A stretch of 17,778 nucleotides of DNA from contig DOUE01000017.1 in assembly GCA_003520745.1 (NCBI GenBank), positions 52,754 through 70,531 of the forward strand. The letters run 5' to 3'. Under the pieces are notes generated by a model. It did not search any database, had not been told where the DNA came from, and saw nothing but the letters and a program-made list of their open reading frames with translations. Made by a program: the position numbers and the translations under genes. The DNA is from Erysipelotrichaceae bacterium. Lineage in GTDB: Bacteria; Bacillota_I; Bacilli_A; Erysipelotrichales; Erysipelotrichaceae. Shown here piece by piece: positions 14,947 to 17,778 of the stretch. Within the stretch, counting starts at the first letter, position 1. Every line of letters begins with the position of its first letter.

Positions 14947-15287
14947 CATCACACTATGTAAGCCATGTTCTGTTCCCTTGCGGGCGACAATCATTTATCT
15001 GCGCTTGCACGCCTCGGTTTTGCTTCAGTTCGCATCGCCAAGTTCCCCTACCAAATTTGGGTTTCTCGCTTATGGGGTTTACCTCGTTCCACTCCGGTGG
15101 TTTCCCATCGGACTCCGTCACTGTGGCACTTTTATAGATTCTGTCCATGACTTTCGTTTTAGGAGTTCGTCAGCCGTCGGTTTCCCGCCTGGATTTATGG
15201 TTTCATCCAGCATAATCACTACCGTCGTCGCAGACGGTGCGAGCATGGACTTTCCTCTGGTCGCCCAGCGATTGCCCTAGTGTGATG
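14947..15287 (-). ncRNA. rnpB: RNase P RNA, Bacillus (B) type
   Basis: Catalytic RNA that matures the 5' ends of tRNAs, about 341 nt. Hallmark conserved blocks appear in order on the minus strand: GAGGAAAGTCCATGCTCGCAC near the 5' end, GTGCCACAGTGACG, GTGGAACGAGGTAAACCCC, AGAAACCCAAATTTGG plus TAGGGGAAC, and AACATGGCTTACA at the 3' end. The wording of these blocks follows Bacillus subtilis rnpB closely, which marks it as B type. The ends are set by a perfect 10-bp P1 helix: CATCACACTA (15278-15287) with TAGTGTGATG (14947-14956). The gene begins 3 nt after the gpsB stop and ends at a terminator. Open reading frames across this stretch are not genes. Confidence 0.96.
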
Positions 15288-15290
15288 CCT

Positions 15291-15605
15291 TTATTTCTTG
15301 TATACTTCCTGCTCGAGTTTGGCCAAACGCTTCAAGAGGTCCACGGAGTTCCCCGCGGGTTCCACCGTGTCGCCGGCTTCGATCCGACCCTGCAACTCCG
15401 TCAGTTTATTCTGGAATTGAAGGTTGATGTTTTTCAGTTGTTCGACTTGGTCGCGAAGATTCTCGACGGTCTCGTCGTAAAGCTGATAGTCTTTGATCAC
15501 AAGGTCCAAAAACGCATCGACTTCGGAAGCGGAGTACCCTTTGAATTCGATATTGAACTCTTTCTGATAAATCGTCTGTGCATCCAGTTTTCCGATTTTG
15601 TTCAT
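15291..15605 (-). CDS. gpsB: Cell-division and wall-synthesis coordinator GpsB (DivIVA family)
   Basis: Small coiled-coil protein of 104 residues that couples class A PBPs and division proteins at the membrane. The N-terminal DivIVA/GpsB domain is plain: TIYQKEFNIEFKGYSASEVD, then AFLDLVIKDY, then a coiled coil to about residue 70, a short variable linker and a C-terminal helix VDLLKRLAKLEQEVYKK for hexamer formation. A longer frame opens at 15656, but ATG 15605 (MNKIGKLD) has AGGAGG 8 nt upstream and matches the family start. Short length and the two-helix layout favour GpsB over DivIVA. It is divergent from recU-PBP1, and upstream of rnpB as in Bacillus relatives. Confidence 0.92.
   Translation of the reverse strand: MNKIGKLDAQTIYQKEFNIEFKGYSASEVDAFLDLVIKDYQLYDETVENLRDQVEQLKNINLQFQNKLTELQGRIEAGDTVEPAGNSVDLLKRLAKLEQEVYKK
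15299..15326 (-). promoter_or_regulatory. Possible rnpB promoter inside gpsB
   Basis: On the minus strand, TTGGCC (15321-15326), 16 nt and TATACA (15299-15304) end about 11 nt before the mapped rnpB 5' end. Both boxes are imperfect. Cotranscription with gpsB followed by processing is the alternative. Confidence 0.35.
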
Positions 15606-15627
15606 ATCCGGTTCCTCCTGCGCTTCT

Positions 15628-15656
15628 ATTAAAGCAAATCCGCGCGTGATTTGCAA
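15628..15656 (-). promoter_or_regulatory. Promoter of gpsB with embedded palindrome
   Basis: On the minus strand, TTGCAA (15651-15656), 17 nt and TTTAAT (15628-15633). The spacer and part of the -35 are covered by an inverted repeat, GCAAATC-N7-GATTTGC (15634-15654). Confidence 0.5.
15634..15654. repeat. Inverted repeat between -35 and -10 of gpsB
   Basis: Seven-base arms GCAAATC and GATTTGC flank the 7-nt centre CGCGCGT. The position between promoter boxes is typical of a repressor operator, but the sequence is not one I recognise. Confidence 0.45.
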
Positions 15657-15687
15657 GTGCGGGGTCTTTTGGCCTCGTCGTAAAAGA

Positions 15688-15716
15688 TGGAAAAATGGTT
15701 CGTATTCGTATATAAT
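15688..15716 (+). promoter_or_regulatory. Promoter of recU-PBP1
   Basis: TGGAAA (15688-15693), 17 nt and a perfect TATAAT (15711-15716), 16 nt before the recU start codon. The -35 is a 4/6 match. The leader would be very short, with the ribosome-binding site close to the 5' end. Confidence 0.55.
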
Positions 15717-15732
15717 AATCAGAGGTGATGAA

Positions 15733-16320
15733 ATGGTCGGATATCCAACGAAGAAAACGCCTCAGAAAAACGGTCCGGTTCAATCGACTTCCAAGCGCGG
15801 AATGAGCCTTGAAGACGACTTGAACAAGACCAATGCGTATTATCTGGAACTCGATCGGGCCAACGTGCACAAGAAGCCGACCCCGATCATGATCGCCACG
15901 GTTTCCTATCCGTCGCGAAGCCAAGCCAAGATCACCGAAGCCTATTTCAAAGTGCCGAGCACGACCGACTACAACGGCGTGTACCGCTGCAAAGCGGTGG
16001 ACTACGAAGCGAAGGAAACCCAGTCCAAGACAAGCTTCGCCCTGGCCTACCTGCATGAACATCAAATCGCGCATATGCGCAGCGTCCTACGTCATGGGGC
16101 ACTGACCTTCATGATCATCCGTTTTACATCGCTGGACGAAACGTATTTCGTCCCGGCGGACAGGCTGTTGGCGTTCATCGACACCACGACCCGCCGCTCG
16201 ATCCCCATTCTATGGATCCGGGAGAACGGGATGCGGATTCCCTGGAGGCTTACGCCTCCGATCGACTACCTGACCTGTGTCGATGCGTATTATTTCAAAG
16301 GAGAAATGCTGAATGACTGA
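15733..16320 (+). CDS. recU: Holliday junction resolvase RecU
   Basis: Cuts four-way DNA junctions during recombination and segregation, the Gram-positive counterpart of RuvC; 195 residues against 206 in Bacillus. Strong family stretches are seen: YPTKKTPQ at the start, RGMSLEDDLNKTNAYY, HKKPTPIMI, STTDYNGVY with Asp79 and DYEAKETQSKTSF with Glu92 and Lys94 of the nuclease core. The frame is open from 15598, but ATG 15733 follows GAGGTGAT (15722-15729) and gives the family N-terminus. The 3' end overlaps the PBP1 start by 8 nt, the conserved recU-ponA pair of Firmicutes. Confidence 0.96.
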   Translation: MVGYPTKKTPQKNGPVQSTSKRGMSLEDDLNKTNAYYLELDRANVHKKPTPIMIATVSYPSRSQAKITEAYFKVPSTTDYNGVYRCKAVDYEAKETQSKTSFALAYLHEHQIAHMRSVLRHGALTFMIIRFTSLDETYFVPADRLLAFIDTTTRRSIPILWIRENGMRIPWRLTPPIDYLTCVDAYYFKGEMLND

Positions 16321-17778
16321 AAAGAAGAAGAAAATCAATCGGAAAAAAGGTCGCGTCACGCGCGTCTTCGCATCCATCGTCGCATCGATCGTCGTCTTGG
16401 CGATCGTCGGGACGAGCGTCGCGGGGTATTACCTGTATTCCGTCATCCAAACCGCCCCGACGCTCAACATCGAGGATTTCGAAAGTCCGGAATCCAGCCA
16501 GATCTTCGACAGCGAAGGTGTGTTGATCGCGGATATCGGTGAAGAATTGCGTGAGAACATCACCTATGCCGACCTGCCCCAAGTCGTGATCGATGCCTTT
16601 ATTTCCATCGAAGACTCGCGGTTTTTCATGCACAACGGATTCGACTTGCCGCGTTTCACGAAAGCCGCCATCGAGAACCTGATCACTTCGATCAAGACGC
16701 GCGACATTTCGTTTGACCAAGGCGGTTCCACCTTTACGATGCAATTGATCAAGAACACGTACTTTAGCGCCGAGAAACAGATTCCCAGAAAAATCAAGGA
16801 AATCTATTTGGCGATGCAATTGGATAAGCAGATCAGCAAGAAACGGATTCTTGAGCTTTATTTAAACATGATCAACTTCGGTGCCGGGACGACGCGCGGA
16901 ATCAACAACGCCGCCCAATATTACTTCGGCAAGGAGATTTCGGAAATCACCTTGAGCGAAGCGGCCTTCCTCGCCGGCGTCATCAACGCCCCCGGAGCGA
17001 TCAGCCCCTTCATCAACGGCGATATCGAAGTCGCGACCGTTCGTCGCAACGAAGTGTTGAACCTGATGGTTTATCACGGCTATATCTCCGAAGAAGAAGC
17101 CGCCGCCGCGAAATCCATCAATCTGGAAGATACCTTCGCAGGCGGGTCCAGCAAGAAGATCGGCAGCCCCTACCAGGCGTATATCGACGAAGTCATCACC
17201 GAAGTTCAAGAGACCACCGGATTGGATCCTTACACGACGCCGATGATGATCTATACCAGCATGGACCGCAAATTGCAGGATACGGTCGAAGCCATCCAAA
17301 ACGGCGAAACCAAACTCAAATGGCCCAACGACATCATCCAGACCGCGATGGTCACCCTAAACAACAAGACGGGTGAAATCGTGGCGATGGGCGGCGGACG
17401 CTTCTATGAAGGCGAACGTCTGTTCAACCGTGCGACGACCATGAAGAAACAACCGGGATCGTCCCTCAAGCCGATCCTCTCCTACGCCCTCGCCTTCGAG
17501 TATCTCGGGTATTCGACCCAGCATGTCATCTTGGACGAACCCTATGTCTATCGCGGGACCGACATCGTCGTTTCCAACTTCGACGAACGATATAACGGAC
17601 AAGTCACACTGAGCGCCGCGATCGCGCGTTCGTTGAACATCCCGGCACTTAAAACGCTGCAGGAAGTCATCGACAAGATCGGCAGCAAGAAAGTCATCGC
17701 CTACCTCAACAGCATCGGGTTCGACCAGGTCAATTCCGGCAACTTCGACCTTGGCTATGCCATCGGCGGATCGAGTTT
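16313..17778 (+). CDS. Class A penicillin-binding protein (PBP1), C-terminally truncated by the window
   Basis: Bifunctional peptidoglycan glycosyltransferase/transpeptidase anchored in the membrane; 488 residues are in the window. A basic cytoplasmic tail (MTEKKKKINRKKGR) and one membrane helix (about 18-45) lead into a GT51 domain with EDSRFFMHNG (catalytic Glu100), GGSTFTMQLIKN and KIKEIYLAMQLDKQISKKRILELYLN. The transpeptidase domain has PGSSLKP (nucleophile Ser383, Lys386) and SLN (440-442); KTG would lie past the edge. Start ATG 16313 overlaps the recU end and has AAGGAG 9 nt upstream. The recU-ponA arrangement and the divergent gpsB fit a PBP1A/PonA type, which GpsB binds in other Firmicutes. 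The name ponA is likely but unproven. Confidence 0.95.
   Translation, partial: MTEKKKKINRKKGRVTRVFASIVASIVVLAIVGTSVAGYYLYSVIQTAPTLNIEDFESPESSQIFDSEGVLIADIGEELRENITYADLPQVVIDAFISIEDSRFFMHNGFDLPRFTKAAIENLITSIKTRDISFDQGGSTFTMQLIKNTYFSAEKQIPRKIKEIYLAMQLDKQISKKRILELYLNMINFGAGTTRGINNAAQYYFGKEISEITLSEAAFLAGVINAPGAISPFINGDIEVATVRRNEVLNLMVYHGYISEEEAAAAKSINLEDTFAGGSSKKIGSPYQAYIDEVITEVQETTGLDPYTTPMMIYTSMDRKLQDTVEAIQNGETKLKWPNDIIQTAMVTLNNKTGEIVAMGGGRFYEGERLFNRATTMKKQPGSSLKPILSYALAFEYLGYSTQHVILDEPYVYRGTDIVVSNFDERYNGQVTLSAAIARSLNIPALKTLQEVIDKIGSKKVIAYLNSIGFDQVNSGNFDLGYAIGGSS

Noticed and set aside
14933..15280. Open frames on both strands between rodZ and gpsB
   Set aside because: The stretch is RNase P RNA, shown by its conserved blocks and closing P1 helix.
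15406..16074. A 222-codon open frame on the minus strand spanning the gpsB-recU intergenic region
   Set aside because: It lies antisense to recU and overlaps gpsB in another frame; no family features and no ribosome-binding site.
16313..17778. GGSTFTMQ in the PBP glycosyltransferase, with Met where Gln is common
   Set aside because: Met at this position is found in other GT51 enzymes such as PBP1c types, and the catalytic Glu is intact, so it is not notable by itself.
1..17778. UGA as a tryptophan codon (Mollicutes code)
   Set aside because: TGA ends several genes at exact family lengths (recU, rodZ, ymdB, the ATPase), and Trp residues are encoded by TGG.
1..17778. CRISPR arrays, insertion sequences, prophage or defence genes
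   Set aside because: No spaced direct repeats, transposase motifs or foreign-looking blocks were found; coding is continuous housekeeping DNA.

Overview
This is a compact bacterial chromosome segment of Bacillota (Firmicutes) type with GC close to 50% by eye. It uses the standard genetic code: TAA, TGA and TAG all end genes, and Trp is TGG. The order rodZ-pgsA-cinA-recA-rny-ymdB-miaB, rnjB beside ftsK/spoIIIE, and gpsB-rnpB divergent from recU-PBP1 all match Bacillus-like synteny. PBP1, GpsB, RodZ and RecU point to a walled, FtsK-dividing cell. The gene set and short genes would suit a deep-branching Bacilli or walled Mollicutes relative, but I cannot fix the lineage from this window.

Layout. 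Positions 1-3720, minus strand: a BMP-family (nucleoside-type) ABC importer of lipoprotein, double ATPase and permease. It has its own promoter, plus an intrinsic terminator between the lipoprotein and ATPase genes. Positions 3732-7687, minus: rnjB-ftsK under a near-consensus promoter, ending in a terminator. Positions 7702-11828, minus: rny-ymdB, then a small 2[4Fe-4S] ferredoxin gene with its own promoter and terminator, then miaB. Positions 11851-14918, minus: the tightly coupled rodZ-pgsA-cinA-recA operon, with a near-consensus promoter and a terminator overlapping the recA stop codon. Positions 14917-15656, minus: gpsB followed within 3 nt by the RNase P RNA gene rnpB and its terminator. 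Positions 15688-17778, plus: divergent recU-PBP1, the PBP gene running off the window.

How the genes work together. The window is mostly housekeeping: RNA decay and processing (RNase Y, an RNase J paralogue, RNase P RNA, tRNA-modifying MiaB), DNA recombination and segregation (RecA, RecU, FtsK), envelope growth (PBP1, GpsB, RodZ, PgsA) and nucleoside uptake. I found no mobile elements, CRISPR arrays, tRNAs or defence genes, and no convincing new multigene system. The points most worth a second look are the RNase J paralogue with degraded metal-binding motifs, the ferredoxin/miaB arrangement with an attenuator-like hairpin, palindromes sitting in three promoters, and the terminator-plus-promoter inside the importer operon.
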